This document shows positions 17,502-26,306 of a stretch of 53,893 nt of DNA, in pieces; the stretch's first letter is position 1, and every line of letters starts with the position of its first letter. A program made the position numbers and the translations under genes. A model generated the notes under the pieces. It saw only the letters and a list, made by a program, of their open reading frames with translations, made no database searches and had not been told where the DNA came from. Origin of the DNA: Nitrosomonas sp. (GTDB taxonomy: Bacteria > Pseudomonadota > Gammaproteobacteria > Burkholderiales > Nitrosomonadaceae); NCBI GenBank assembly GCA_019745325.1, contig JAIETK010000027.1:1-53893 (forward strand). Direction: 5' to 3'.

Positions 17502-20500
17502 TTAATAACCAACTTCAACATTCCCGTTCTTGAAATGCCCATCCAGGGATTCCAGCAAATCGTCGTGCAAATACACCCGCCAGTCGTTCCCCAATTCCAA
17601 TTCGGTTATGGCGGAAACATTGCGGTAAATCAGTGTGACGGGGCAGTAATGGGGGTACGGTTTTTGCGCTTGCGGGGAGAAGGGGGTCAGCAGCGTTTTG
17701 AGGCTGGCGATTAGATCGGGCGCGGCGGCGTCGCAGCGGATGAGCAGTTGTTTGGCGAAGCGCGTGCGGATTCCGGCGAGGTCGTGCAGTTGCTCGGCGG
17801 TGATGCGCAGTTCGCTGTCTTCTTCACCATTGTAAGCACGGTTGCTGACCTTTGCTTCGACGATTAGCAATTGGTCTTCCTTGAGCCAGGCACGGTTGGC
17901 ATCGAACAGCTCGCTGAAAACCACCACTTCGACGCGCGCTTTGCCGTCATCGAGATTGATGACACCCATGCGGCCGCGGCGCGTCATTTGCACGCGTAGC
18001 GAGTGGATGATGCCGGCCAGCAATTGCGGCTCGCGATTAGGATTCAAGCGATCAAGGCGGGTGCGGATGAAGCGCTTGAGTTCCGGCGCGTAGGTGTCAA
18101 ACGGATGACCGCTGAAGTAATATCCCAATCCGATTTTTTCCTGGCGCAGCTGTTCGCGTTCGCTCCAAGGTTCGGTCTGTATCAGTTGCGTCTGCAAATG
18201 CGATTGACTGTCGAAATCTCCGAATAAATTGGCTTGGTTGCTGGCCTGGCTCTGCTGTTCGGCGGCCTCGATCGCCACGCCGACGGAGGCGATCAGGCTG
18301 GCACGGTTGGGGTTGAGGGTATCAAATGCGCCGACGCGAATCAGCGACTCCATGACCCGGCGGTTAGCGATACGCCGGTCGGCGCGATTACAAAAATCAA
18401 ATAGATCCGCGAAAGAACCGTCTTGCTCGCGCACTGCGACAATCGAGTTGATCGCCGATTCGCCGGTGCCCTTGACGGCGCCAAGGCCGAAGCGGATGGC
18501 TTGGTTGTCGACCGGGATAAAGCGGTAAGCGGACTGGTTGATATCCGGCGGCAGAATTTTCAGACCGTTGGCGATGCTGTCTTCAATGAAGATTTGCACT
18601 TTGTCGGTGTCGTCCATATCGGCGGACAAGCACGCTGCCATGAATGCTGCCGGATAATGCGCTTTCAGGTAAGCGGTCTGGAAGGCGATCAACGCATACG
18701 CCGCAGCGTGCGATTTGTTGAAGCCGTAGCCGGCGAATTTTTCCATTAAACCGAACAATTCGGCGGCTTTGTCCTCACTCAAGCCGTTGGCGACTGCGCC
18801 AGTCACAAAAATGTCGCGCTGCTGCGCCATTTCCTCGACTTTTTTCTTACCCATCGCGCGGCGCAGTAAGTCCGCGCTGCCGAGGCTGTAGCCACCGATC
18901 ACCTGCGCGATTTGCATGACTTGTTCCTGATAAATCATGATGCCGTAGGTCGGGCCGAGAATCGGCTCAAGGCGTGGGTCGAGATACTCAATGCTTTTCC
19001 GGCCATGCTTGCGGTCGATGAATTCCGGGATCAGATCCATCGGGCCGGGCCGGTACAATGCGACCAGCGCGATGATGTCTTCGAAGCGGTCCGGTTTGGC
19101 TTTTTGCAGCAGGTCGATCATGCCGCGCGATTCAAACTGGAAGATCCCGACCGCATTGCCTTTGCGCATCAATGCATAAGTTGCTTCGTCGTCGAGCGGC
19201 AATGTTTCCAACGAAAAGGGTTTTGCCGAAGGATCATCGCTGGGGTGCAATTGCCGGATATAGCCCACGGCGCGGTCGAGAATCGTCAGCGTGCGTAAGC
19301 CGAGAAAGTCGAATTTCACCAAGCCGATTTTTTCGACATCGTCCTTGTCGAGTTGACTGACGACCGAATCCGCCGATTCGGTGCAGTAAATCGGACAGAA
19401 GTCGGTGATTTCGCTCGATGCGATCAAGACACCGCCGGCATGCATGCCGACGTTGCGTGTCAAGCCTTCGAGACTTTCCGCCAGTTCCAGCAGGTTGCGC
19501 ACGTCTTCCTCAGCCTCGGCGCGCAGGTTGAGCTGCGGTTCGAGCTGACGGGCTTTCTTCAAAGTCATGCCGATTTCGAACGGCACCAGCTTGGCGAGCT
19601 GATCGACAAAGTTATACGGCAAATCCATCACCCGGCCAATGTCGCGGATCACCGCTTTTGCCGCCATCGAACCGAAGGTGGCGATTTGCGATACCTTGCC
19701 GGTGCCGTAGCGCTGCTTGACATAGTCGATCACCAGCTCGCGCCGGTCTTGGCAGAAATCGATATCGAAATCCGGCATCGAAACCCGCTCCGGATTCAAA
19801 AAACGCTCGAACAGCAAATCGTAACGCAACGGATCGAGATCGGTGATGCCGAGCGAATAGGCAACCAGCGAGCCGGCGCCGGAGCCGCGTCCGGGACCGA
19901 CGGGTACGTTGTTTTGCTTGGCCCAGTTAATAAAGTCGGCGACGATCAGAAAATACCCGGCAAATCCCATCTGGATGATGGTGTTGACCTCAAATTCCAG
20001 GCGTGCCAGGTACTGCGGCAGTTTGCCGGCGCGTGTCTGATCGTCCGGAAACAGGTGTGCCATGCGTTTGTGCAGCCCAGCCGCCGCTTGGTCCCGCAGG
20101 TACTGATCGAGGCTTTCATTGTTGGGAGTCGGAAACAACGGCAAGCGATTGATCCCCAATTCCAACACCAGATTACAACGCTTGGCGATTTCAACGGTAT
20201 TGGCCAGCGCGCTGGGTATGTCGGCGAACAATTGCGCCATCTCATCCTGGGTTTTGAAATATTGCTGTCCGGTGTAATGCTTCGGACGGCGTTTATCATC
20301 CAGGGTATAGCCTCCGGCAATGCAGACGCGCGCTTCGTGCGCGCGGTAATCGTCGGCATTCAGAAATTGCACGGGATGTGTGGCGACCACAGGAAGATCG
20401 AGTGTTTGCGCCAGCATCAGCGTTTGCTGCACCAGCATGGCTTCTTGCGCATGACCATCGCGCTGGAGTTCGAGATAAAAGCGGCCGGAAAACAAATCCG

Positions 20501-20987
20501 CCCACTTGCGGGTTTGTATCTCGGCTTGCTGCGGATTGTTTTGCAGAATGGCGAGGCCGATGTCGCCGAAGCGTCCGCCCGATAATGCAATGAGTCCCGC
20601 CGTGCCATATTCATCCGGATACAGCCATGCTTCCTTGATTTCAGCCCGGCCATGGTACTGGTTCTCGCGGTAAGCACGCGATAGCAGCCGCGACAATAGT
20701 AAATAACCGGCATGTGATTGACACAACAGGAGCAAGCGGAGCGGTTTGTTGCGATCGGTTTCGTTGGTGATCCAGACATCGCAGCCAAGCACCGGTTTAA
20801 CACCATTTTTGATGGCGCCTTGGTAAAATTTGACCAATCCGAACAGATTGGCAAGATCAGTCAATGCCAGAGCCGGCATTTTATCCGCCACTGCTTTCGC
20901 CACCGCATCGGGAATGCGGATTGTGCTATCCAGAATGGAGAATTCGCTGTGCAGCCGCAAATGAATAAAAGCAGGGGTGGTTGGCAT
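17502..20987 (-). CDS. dnaE: DNA polymerase III subunit alpha
   Basis: A 1161-residue replicative polymerase. An N-terminal PHP domain (FIHLRLHSEFSILDSTIRI) is followed by a C-family polymerase core with GPGRGSGAGSLVAY and the metal-binding PDFDIDFCQDRRELVIDYV near residue 405, then thumb and finger motifs (GIFQFESRGMIDLL; LYRPGPMDLIPEFI; KFAGYGFNKSHAAAYA), HhH segments, and a C-terminal OB-fold (RRGRMGVINLDDGKARVEV). It synthesises DNA in the pol III holoenzyme. ATG at 20987 (MPTTPAFIHLRLHS) matches the family N-terminus. Another ATG at 21020 would add eleven residues, and neither has a clear ribosome site. It is divergent from trhP. Confidence 0.97.
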   Translation of the reverse strand: MPTTPAFIHLRLHSEFSILDSTIRIPDAVAKAVADKMPALALTDLANLFGLVKFYQGAIKNGVKPVLGCDVWITNETDRNKPLRLLLLCQSHAGYLLLSRLLSRAYRENQYHGRAEIKEAWLYPDEYGTAGLIALSGGRFGDIGLAILQNNPQQAEIQTRKWADLFSGRFYLELQRDGHAQEAMLVQQTLMLAQTLDLPVVATHPVQFLNADDYRAHEARVCIAGGYTLDDKRRPKHYTGQQYFKTQDEMAQLFADIPSALANTVEIAKRCNLVLELGINRLPLFPTPNNESLDQYLRDQAAAGLHKRMAHLFPDDQTRAGKLPQYLARLEFEVNTIIQMGFAGYFLIVADFINWAKQNNVPVGPGRGSGAGSLVAYSLGITDLDPLRYDLLFERFLNPERVSMPDFDIDFCQDRRELVIDYVKQRYGTGKVSQIATFGSMAAKAVIRDIGRVMDLPYNFVDQLAKLVPFEIGMTLKKARQLEPQLNLRAEAEEDVRNLLELAESLEGLTRNVGMHAGGVLIASSEITDFCPIYCTESADSVVSQLDKDDVEKIGLVKFDFLGLRTLTILDRAVGYIRQLHPSDDPSAKPFSLETLPLDDEATYALMRKGNAVGIFQFESRGMIDLLQKAKPDRFEDIIALVALYRPGPMDLIPEFIDRKHGRKSIEYLDPRLEPILGPTYGIMIYQEQVMQIAQVIGGYSLGSADLLRRAMGKKKVEEMAQQRDIFVTGAVANGLSEDKAAELFGLMEKFAGYGFNKSHAAAYALIAFQTAYLKAHYPAAFMAACLSADMDDTDKVQIFIEDSIANGLKILPPDINQSAYRFIPVDNQAIRFGLGAVKGTGESAINSIVAVREQDGSFADLFDFCNRADRRIANRRVMESLIRVGAFDTLNPNRASLIASVGVAIEAAEQQSQASNQANLFGDFDSQSHLQTQLIQTEPWSEREQLRQEKIGLGYYFSGHPFDTYAPELKRFIRTRLDRLNPNREPQLLAGIIHSLRVQMTRRGRMGVINLDDGKARVEVVVFSELFDANRAWLKEDQLLIVEAKVSNRAYNGEEDSELRITAEQLHDLAGIRTRFAKQLLIRCDAAAPDLIASLKTLLTPFSPQAQKPYPHYCPVTLIYRNVSAITELELGNDWRVYLHDDLLESLDGHFKNGNVEVGY

Positions 20988-21046
20988 GGTGTTACAATCT
21001 GGATCAACTGACGCTGTCATAGATTAATCGAACGATATTTTACCTT

Positions 21047-22414
21047 ATGTTGAAATCACCAGAGCTATTACTTCCGGCCGGTACTTTGGAAAAAATGCGC
21101 ATCGCCTATGCCTTTGGCGCCGATGCGGTGTATGCCGGGCAGCCGCGTTATTCAATGCGCGCGCGCAACAATGAATTCGCCTTGGAACAGATCAAGACCG
21201 GCATTACCGAAGCGCATGCGGCCGGAAAGAAGTTTTTTGTCGCCAGCAATATCATGCCGCATAACGCCAAAGTCAAGACGTATATGGATGATATGGCGCC
21301 GGTCATTGCCATGAAACCGGATGCGCTGATCATGGCGGATCCGGGGTTGATCATGATGGTGCGCGAAAAATGGCCGGAAGTGCCGGTTCATTTGTCGGTG
21401 CAAGCCAACACCGTGAATTATATGGGCGTTAAGTTCTGGCAGAAAATCGGTTTGACGCGGGTAATATTGTCGCGTGAGCTGTCGCTGGACGAAGTGGCGC
21501 AGATTCGCGATCTTTGCCCGGATATGGAAATCGAGGTGTTCGTGCACGGCGCGCTGTGTATCGCCTATTCCGGCCGTTGCTTGCTGTCGGGTTATTTCAA
21601 TCACCGCGATCCGAATCAAGGCACGTGCACCAATTCCTGCCGCTGGGATTACAAGGTGAAAGCAGCGGAAGAAAATCCAAGCGGCGATATTCAGGAGATC
21701 GGGAAAATCGATTTCGATTTCGGCCAGGTGATGCAACAATCGGAGCAATCCGCGCTATCCGGCGGGTGCGGACCGGTCGAGCGCCACCCTGCGGCCGATC
21801 AGGTGTATCTGATCGAAGAAAAGGAACGGCCCGGCCAGTTGATGCCGATCATGGAAGACGAGCATGGCACGTACATCATGAATTCCAAGGATTTGCGCGC
21901 CGTCGAGCATGTCGAACGGCTGGTCAGGATCGGTGTGGATTCGCTGAAAATCGAAGGACGCACCAAGTCTTTGTATTATGTCGCGCGCACCGCCCAAGTT
22001 TACCGTAAAGCGATCGACGACGCCGTCGCCAATAAACCGTTCGATCCGGCGTTGCTCGGTGAGCTGGAAGGGTTGGCTAACCGCGGTTATACCAGCGGTT
22101 TTTACCAGCGTCACAGCACGCACGAAACGCAAAACTATCTGCGCGGCCATTCCGAATCCAACCGCAGCCAGTATGTCGGCGATGTCACCGGTTTCGATGC
22201 GGCGAGCGGCATGGCGGAAATTCTGGTGAAGAACCGTTTTCAAGTCGGTGACCGCCTGGAGATCATTCATCCGTCCGGCAATCAAGTGGTTGAGTTAGCG
22301 GAAATGCTCGATACCGCAGGGCGGCCGGTACAGGTTGCGCCCGGCAGCGGTCATCGCGTCAAGATACCGCTTGCCGGAAATCTGAAGAATGCGTTTGTTG
22401 CCCGGTTTTTTTAA
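21047..22414 (+). CDS. trhP: TrhP (YegQ), U32-family tRNA U34 hydroxylation protein
   Basis: A 455-residue member of the U32 'peptidase' family, strikingly close to E. coli YegQ/TrhP: PELLLPAGTLEKMRIAYAFG, DAVYAGQPRYSMRARNNEF, SVQANTVNYMGVKFW, FVHGALCIAYSGRCLLSGYF and RDPNQGTCTNSCRWDYKV. The last two carry the conserved cysteines that hold an Fe-S cluster in this family. TrhP takes part in prephenate-dependent 5-hydroxyuridine formation at tRNA position 34. The C-terminus stops at FVARFF, shorter than E. coli, where about ten more residues follow. The stop TAA consists of the flanking TA of MITE copy 5 plus its first base. Confidence 0.93.
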   Translation: MLKSPELLLPAGTLEKMRIAYAFGADAVYAGQPRYSMRARNNEFALEQIKTGITEAHAAGKKFFVASNIMPHNAKVKTYMDDMAPVIAMKPDALIMADPGLIMMVREKWPEVPVHLSVQANTVNYMGVKFWQKIGLTRVILSRELSLDEVAQIRDLCPDMEIEVFVHGALCIAYSGRCLLSGYFNHRDPNQGTCTNSCRWDYKVKAAEENPSGDIQEIGKIDFDFGQVMQQSEQSALSGGCGPVERHPAADQVYLIEEKERPGQLMPIMEDEHGTYIMNSKDLRAVEHVERLVRIGVDSLKIEGRTKSLYYVARTAQVYRKAIDDAVANKPFDPALLGELEGLANRGYTSGFYQRHSTHETQNYLRGHSESNRSQYVGDVTGFDAASGMAEILVKNRFQVGDRLEIIHPSGNQVVELAEMLDTAGRPVQVAPGSGHRVKIPLAGNLKNAFVARFF

Positions 22415-22560
22415 GGCAACACTGATTAATTGCCTACACAAGCGATCTGCTGCGTTGGGTGGTGCTCAGAAACTTGCCTATCTTCATGATATGTCTCATT
22501 TCCTGTGCTCCATCCGCCTTGCATCTCATCTTACTCGGCGAATTAATCAGCGTTTCCTTG
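22412..22560 (+). mobile_element. MITE-like element, copy 5 (provides stops for two convergent genes)
   Basis: About 149 bp lying exactly between convergent trhP and the YheT-like gene. Left end TAAGGCAACACTGATTAATT, right end AATTAATCAGCGTTTCCTTG. The right flanking TA is now TG. The left TA makes the trhP stop. The minus-strand gene runs five codons into the right end (Q-G-N-A-D) and stops at the TAA inside the terminal repeat (22543-22545). Confidence 0.8.
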
Positions 22561-23544
22561 ACATTGGTACTGAAAGAAACTGAGTATTTTCTGCGGCAGC
22601 CAATCCAATTTGCCCGGGAATGGGCCGCGCATGAATCCGGCATGACCGCCTTGTTGCGGGAATTCGAGTAGTACCGTCGACGAAACCTCGCGCGCTGAGG
22701 GCAATGACGCTGCGGGCACGAAAGGATCGTTGCGGGCATTGATGACCAAAGTCGGCACGCGGATATGCGGCAACCATTGTTTGCTGCTCGAAATTCGCCA
22801 ATATTCGTCGGTGTCGCGGAATCCATGCAGCGGTGCGGTGACGAGATTGTCGAAGTCATAAATCGTGTTGCATTTTTTTAGCGCAGTTGCGTTCAGTAAG
22901 CCCGGAAATTGCGCGGCTTTTTGCAGTCCTTTGGCTTTCAGCGAAATCAGAAAATGCCGTGCATAAACCTGGTTGAATCCGACATCCAGCGCTGCACCGG
23001 CGGCGGCCAAATCCAGCGGAACGGAAATCGTGGCGATGCCGGCGATCATCTGATTGGCGTGTTCACCGTTTTCTCCAGCCCATTTCAATAGCACGTTGCC
23101 GCCAAGCGATACCCCAATGACATAAATGGGTTGTGAGGCAGCATGTTCGCGATGCATGCGGCGCAGCATCCAATCGATTTCGAGTGAATCTCCGGAATGG
23201 TAAGCACGCGCCAACCGGTTGGGAGTGCCGGAACAGCCGCGGAAGTGAATCACGGCACTGCGCCAGCCGTAGGGCTGCAGCGCATTGATCATACTCAAAA
23301 TGTAATGGCTCGACGAATCACCTTCGAGGCCGTGAAAAAAAATAACGAGTGGCGCGGCGCGGGAACCATCGACCCAATCGACATCAATAAAATCGCCATC
23401 ATCGAGTTCCCAACGTTCGCGCCGGTACCGGTAAAGCGGCGAAGGTTTATTGAAGTAGGGATAGAGCGTTTGCGGATTTCCGCCTGGCAACCAAGACGGC
23501 GCCGCATACGGTTCGGTGTATAGAGGGATAGCAATTTCAGGCAT
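22543..23544 (-). CDS. YheT-type alpha/beta hydrolase
   Basis: A 333-residue alpha/beta hydrolase of the YheT/ABHD1-3 type. The N-terminal signature is SWLPGGNPQTLYPYF, the oxyanion region VIFFHGLEGDSSSHYI, the nucleophile elbow GVSLGGN (Ser), the acid Asp in NARNDPFVP and the His in QGGHAGFM. It probably cleaves an ester or lipid substrate; the physiological substrate is unknown. ATG at 23544 (MPEIAIPLYTEPYAAPSWL) is preferred to an upstream TTG at 23574. The last five residues (QGNAD) and the stop are encoded in MITE copy 5. Before insertion the protein most likely ended FQYQC. Confidence 0.88.
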   Translation of the reverse strand: MPEIAIPLYTEPYAAPSWLPGGNPQTLYPYFNKPSPLYRYRRERWELDDGDFIDVDWVDGSRAAPLVIFFHGLEGDSSSHYILSMINALQPYGWRSAVIHFRGCSGTPNRLARAYHSGDSLEIDWMLRRMHREHAASQPIYVIGVSLGGNVLLKWAGENGEHANQMIAGIATISVPLDLAAAGAALDVGFNQVYARHFLISLKAKGLQKAAQFPGLLNATALKKCNTIYDFDNLVTAPLHGFRDTDEYWRISSSKQWLPHIRVPTLVINARNDPFVPAASLPSAREVSSTVLLEFPQQGGHAGFMRGPFPGKLDWLPQKILSFFQYQCQGNAD

Positions 23545-23610
23545 AGATACTTCGCGCAAGTTGGATTGATACAAAATTTTCGCAACTATACCTAAAATTG
23601 CTGCGGATTC

Positions 23611-23644
23611 AAAAATGATCGTGACCAGTTTTGACTGGTCACGA
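23611..23644 (-). terminator. Likely rho-independent terminator for the chemoreceptor transcript
   Basis: A perfect 10-bp stem TCGTGACCAG/CTGGTCACGA at 23619-23644 with a 6-nt loop. Read on the minus strand it is followed after three bases by five Ts. The chemoreceptor gene upstream on that strand ends at 23831; MITE copy 6 lies between that stop and this hairpin. Confidence 0.6.
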
Positions 23645-23674
23645 GATAGAGGCTGGTTTTTAGAAATCGTTTGT

Positions 23675-23821
23675 TAGGGAAATGCTGATTAATTGACTGC
23701 ATGAGCGAATTGCTTCGTTGCGCGGTACTCGTATCTTCGTTTATCTTGTTGACATATCCCGGTTGCTGCGTTCTGTGCGCTGTGCTTTATCTTATTCGTT
23801 GAATCAATCAGCATTTCCTTA
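23675..23821 (+). mobile_element. MITE-like element, copy 6 (between chemoreceptor gene and its terminator)
   Basis: 147 bp. Left end TAGGGAAATGCTGATTAATT, right end AATCAATCAGCATTTCCTTA, TA on both sides. The interior is close to copies 1 and 4 (cgcggtactcgtatcttcg; gttgctgcgttctgtgcgc). It ends 9 bp beyond the stop codon of the chemoreceptor gene. Confidence 0.8.
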
Positions 23822-23830
23822 GATTATTTT

Positions 23831-25552
23831 TTAATCTCCCATCGCAATCAAATTTCTTTCATTAGAGGCCGGGTTAGAATCTCTCTCGAATCGATTTCCG
23901 GCAATGTTGCTGCGGTTTGTGGCTTTCTTTTTTGCCAGATGAACAACCGAGGCCGATTGTTGCGGAGGATTATTATTTGCAACATTGAAGATGGAAGTGG
24001 CTCCGACCAATTCACCGGCTTGTCTTTCCAAGGAAGCGGCAGCGGCGGCTGCTTGTTCAACGAGCGCGGCATTCTGCTGGGTGACTTCATCCATTTGCGA
24101 GATCGCTTGATGCATTTGGTCGATACCGGTGCTTTGTTCTTTGGATGCTGAAGTGATCTCGGTCATTATTCCGGTGACTTGTTGGATCGCGCTGACGATT
24201 TCATCCATGGTCTTGCCGGTCCGATCGACCAATCCGGTGCCTTCGGTAACTTTATTCACGGAATCGTCGATCAACGCTTTGATTTCTTTCGCTGCGGTGG
24301 CGCTGCGTTGCGCCAGGTTACGAACTTCGGTAGCCACCACCGCGAAGCCGCGTCCTTGTTCACCAGCCCGTGCTGCCTCAACAGCGGCGTTCAGCGCCAA
24401 AATATTGGTTTGGAAAGCAATACCGTCGATGACCGAGATAATGTCGGCAATTTTGCTGGAGCTTTCGCTGATCATCGACATCGTGGTGACAACTTCTTTC
24501 ATCATGCTGCCGCCCTTGGCGGTAATATCGCTGGCGGTTTTTGCAAGCTGATTGGCGCTAATGGAATTATCGGTATTCTGACGGACTGTGGTGGTTAATT
24601 CTTCCATGCTGGCCGCCGTTTCTTCCAAGGAAGAAGCTTGTTCTTCAGTGCGCTGCGATAAATCGAAGTTGCCGGCGGCAATTTCCTGGGTTGCCTGACG
24701 GACGGATTCGGCGCTTTGTTTCACATCCAGGACGGTTGCGCGTAAATTGACACTCATCTGCAATAGCGCTCTTGATAGTTCACCAAATTCATCCGTACGA
24801 TTTATCGTGAACTTATGAGTCAGATCACCGGCGGCCATCGTATTGGCGACATTGATTGCTTGTTTTAGCGGTGACACGGTGTTCTTTGTCAAATCGATAG
24901 CAAAATAGAACATCAGGCATAAGCCAGCCAAAGTGACACCAGCAATCGAATTGCTGAAGGTTGAGATCGAAGACTGCGTAAGACCCCACCAGCCCAATCC
25001 GCCAACTGTCATCAGAAATAGCGCGGAGATCGCCATAAAAAGGCAGATTCGTTTGCTGATGGTCATTTTAAAAAGACTTGATAATTTACCGATCCAGTCG
25101 GTGCGAATGACTTGGCCCTTTTCGATTTTTAAATGCTTGGCTTTACCTTCCAGAATTTGGCGGTAAACCGGTATGGCTTGATTGATCGCTTCCTGGGATG
25201 CCTTGGTGCGCACTGAAAGATAACCCGTCACCACGCCATTTTTTGTGATGGGTGTTGCATTTGCAGTAATCCAATAAAAATCTCCATTTTTACGCCGGTT
25301 CTTGACGAGACCTGTCCATGGCTGACCTTGCTTGAGTGTGTTCCATAAGTCTTCGAAAGCTTCTGGCGGTACATCGGGGTGACGAACGATATTGTGTGCT
25401 TTGCCAATTAATTCTTCTTCAGAAAATCCGCTGACTTCGATAAAAGTCGGATTGATATACGTGATTCTGCCTTTGGTATCGGTGGTGGAAACAATCAGCG
25501 TGTCATCGGTAATAGGGTATTCAATGTTTGTAACTGGAAGATTGAGTCTCAT
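23831..25552 (-). CDS. PAS-domain methyl-accepting chemotaxis protein (Aer-like)
   Basis: A 573-residue chemoreceptor. An N-terminal cytoplasmic PAS domain (about 10-125; [40 protein letters not shown]) is followed by two membrane segments (about 165-220), a HAMP-like linker (about 220-270) and the signalling rod with the hairpin tip [20 protein letters not shown] and [17 protein letters not shown]. The layout PAS-TM-HAMP-signal is that of aerotaxis receptors, which sense redox state through FAD in the PAS domain; flavin binding here is inference. AGAGG precedes the ATG by about 7 nt. It is a single gene with no che genes nearby. MITE copy 6 sits directly downstream. Confidence 0.9.
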   Translation of the reverse strand: MRLNLPVTNIEYPITDDTLIVSTTDTKGRITYINPTFIEVSGFSEEELIGKAHNIVRHPDVPPEAFEDLWNTLKQGQPWTGLVKNRRKNGDFYWITANATPITKNGVVTGYLSVRTKASQEAINQAIPVYRQILEGKAKHLKIEKGQVIRTDWIGKLSSLFKMTISKRICLFMAISALFLMTVGGLGWWGLTQSSISTFSNSIAGVTLAGLCLMFYFAIDLTKNTVSPLKQAINVANTMAAGDLTHKFTINRTDEFGELSRALLQMSVNLRATVLDVKQSAESVRQATQEIAAGNFDLSQRTEEQASSLEETAASMEELTTTVRQNTDNSISANQLAKTASDITAKGGSMMKEVVTTMSMISESSSKIADIISVIDGIAFQTNILALNAAVEAARAGEQGRGFAVVATEVRNLAQRSATAAKEIKALIDDSVNKVTEGTGLVDRTGKTMDEIVSAIQQVTGIMTEITSASKEQSTGIDQMHQAISQMDEVTQQNAALVEQAAAAAASLERQAGELVGATSIFNVANNNPPQQSASVVHLAKKKATNRSNIAGNRFERDSNPASNERNLIAMGD

Positions 25553-26306
25553 GTTTAACCTCTTGTAATAATATTCTGAATTTAACTAACGCTGTGTTTT
25601 ACGGTTTGAGAATCAGAAATATTTTGTCAGTTGTTTCTATTTTTATTACAGACATCAAGAAGTTATAGTAGGAATAATCTTATTCTGGTGCCTCAGTGTT
25701 TGTAATTGGCGATACCGCTATGAGTAAATGCTTGTCGATCGAATTTATATCATCAATAGGTTATTCGCTGATATCGAACCCAGACTTTGGAAGGAGTTCT
25801 GTTATTTCTAAGAATAACCCGGAAACTTGCCTTGTTTTCGGGTGATGGTCAGAAAATTATTTGAATTACTATTAACTTGAAATATTCTTTTCTTGATTGT
25901 AATCAGTGAAAACTTGTCTGATTTGAATCAAAATCGGCTTGGATGTGTAGGGGAACGCTGAATAATTCGGCGAACAAGATGAAATGCGAGGCGGATGGAA
26001 CCCGGAAGTGGGATATATCATAGCGATGACGGGTTTACAAATGCCGCTCAACGCGACTTGCCCCGGCAAGTTGTGTGCGGAACTGGTTATTCAGAATTCG
26101 TTAGAAAAATTCTTATTGGTTGTAGGTTTATATAACTGGCGGAATCAAAGAGTAAATGCAGTCAATCAGAAAATTCCTATATTTTTTAGATTATCAGGTA
26201 GATACTATTACGAATGATTCTCAAAACTTGCAATCCGGCCTGTTGACAATAACTGTATATTTTTAGAGATAAACCTAAGCTTCATTTTTAAGCAAAGTCG
26301 ATCATA
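25553..26306. other. Intergenic region between chemoreceptor and sensor-kinase operon
   Basis: 754 bp separating two divergent units. It must contain both promoters, neither of which can be fixed by eye. The middle holds MITE copy 7 (25948-26103). Short frames in this stretch run through the element and are not believable genes. Confidence 0.55.
25948..26103 (-). mobile_element. MITE-like element, copy 7 (diverged)
   Basis: About 156 bp. Left end TAGGGGAACGCTGAATAATT is good; the right end (ggttattcagaattcgtta) is decayed. The first half matches copy 2 (cggcgaacaagatgaaatgc; gaggcggatgga). The second half differs and holds an extra small inverted repeat (ttgccccggcaa). This is the only copy not near a gene end. 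Confidence 0.6.

Noticed and set aside
19353..20585. 410-residue plus-strand open frame antisense to dnaE
   Set aside because: It is a shadow of dnaE codon bias, with no ribosome site and a composition unlike a real protein.
25984..26217. 77-residue plus-strand frame before the sensor kinase gene
   Set aside because: It begins inside MITE copy 7 and shows no conserved protein features.
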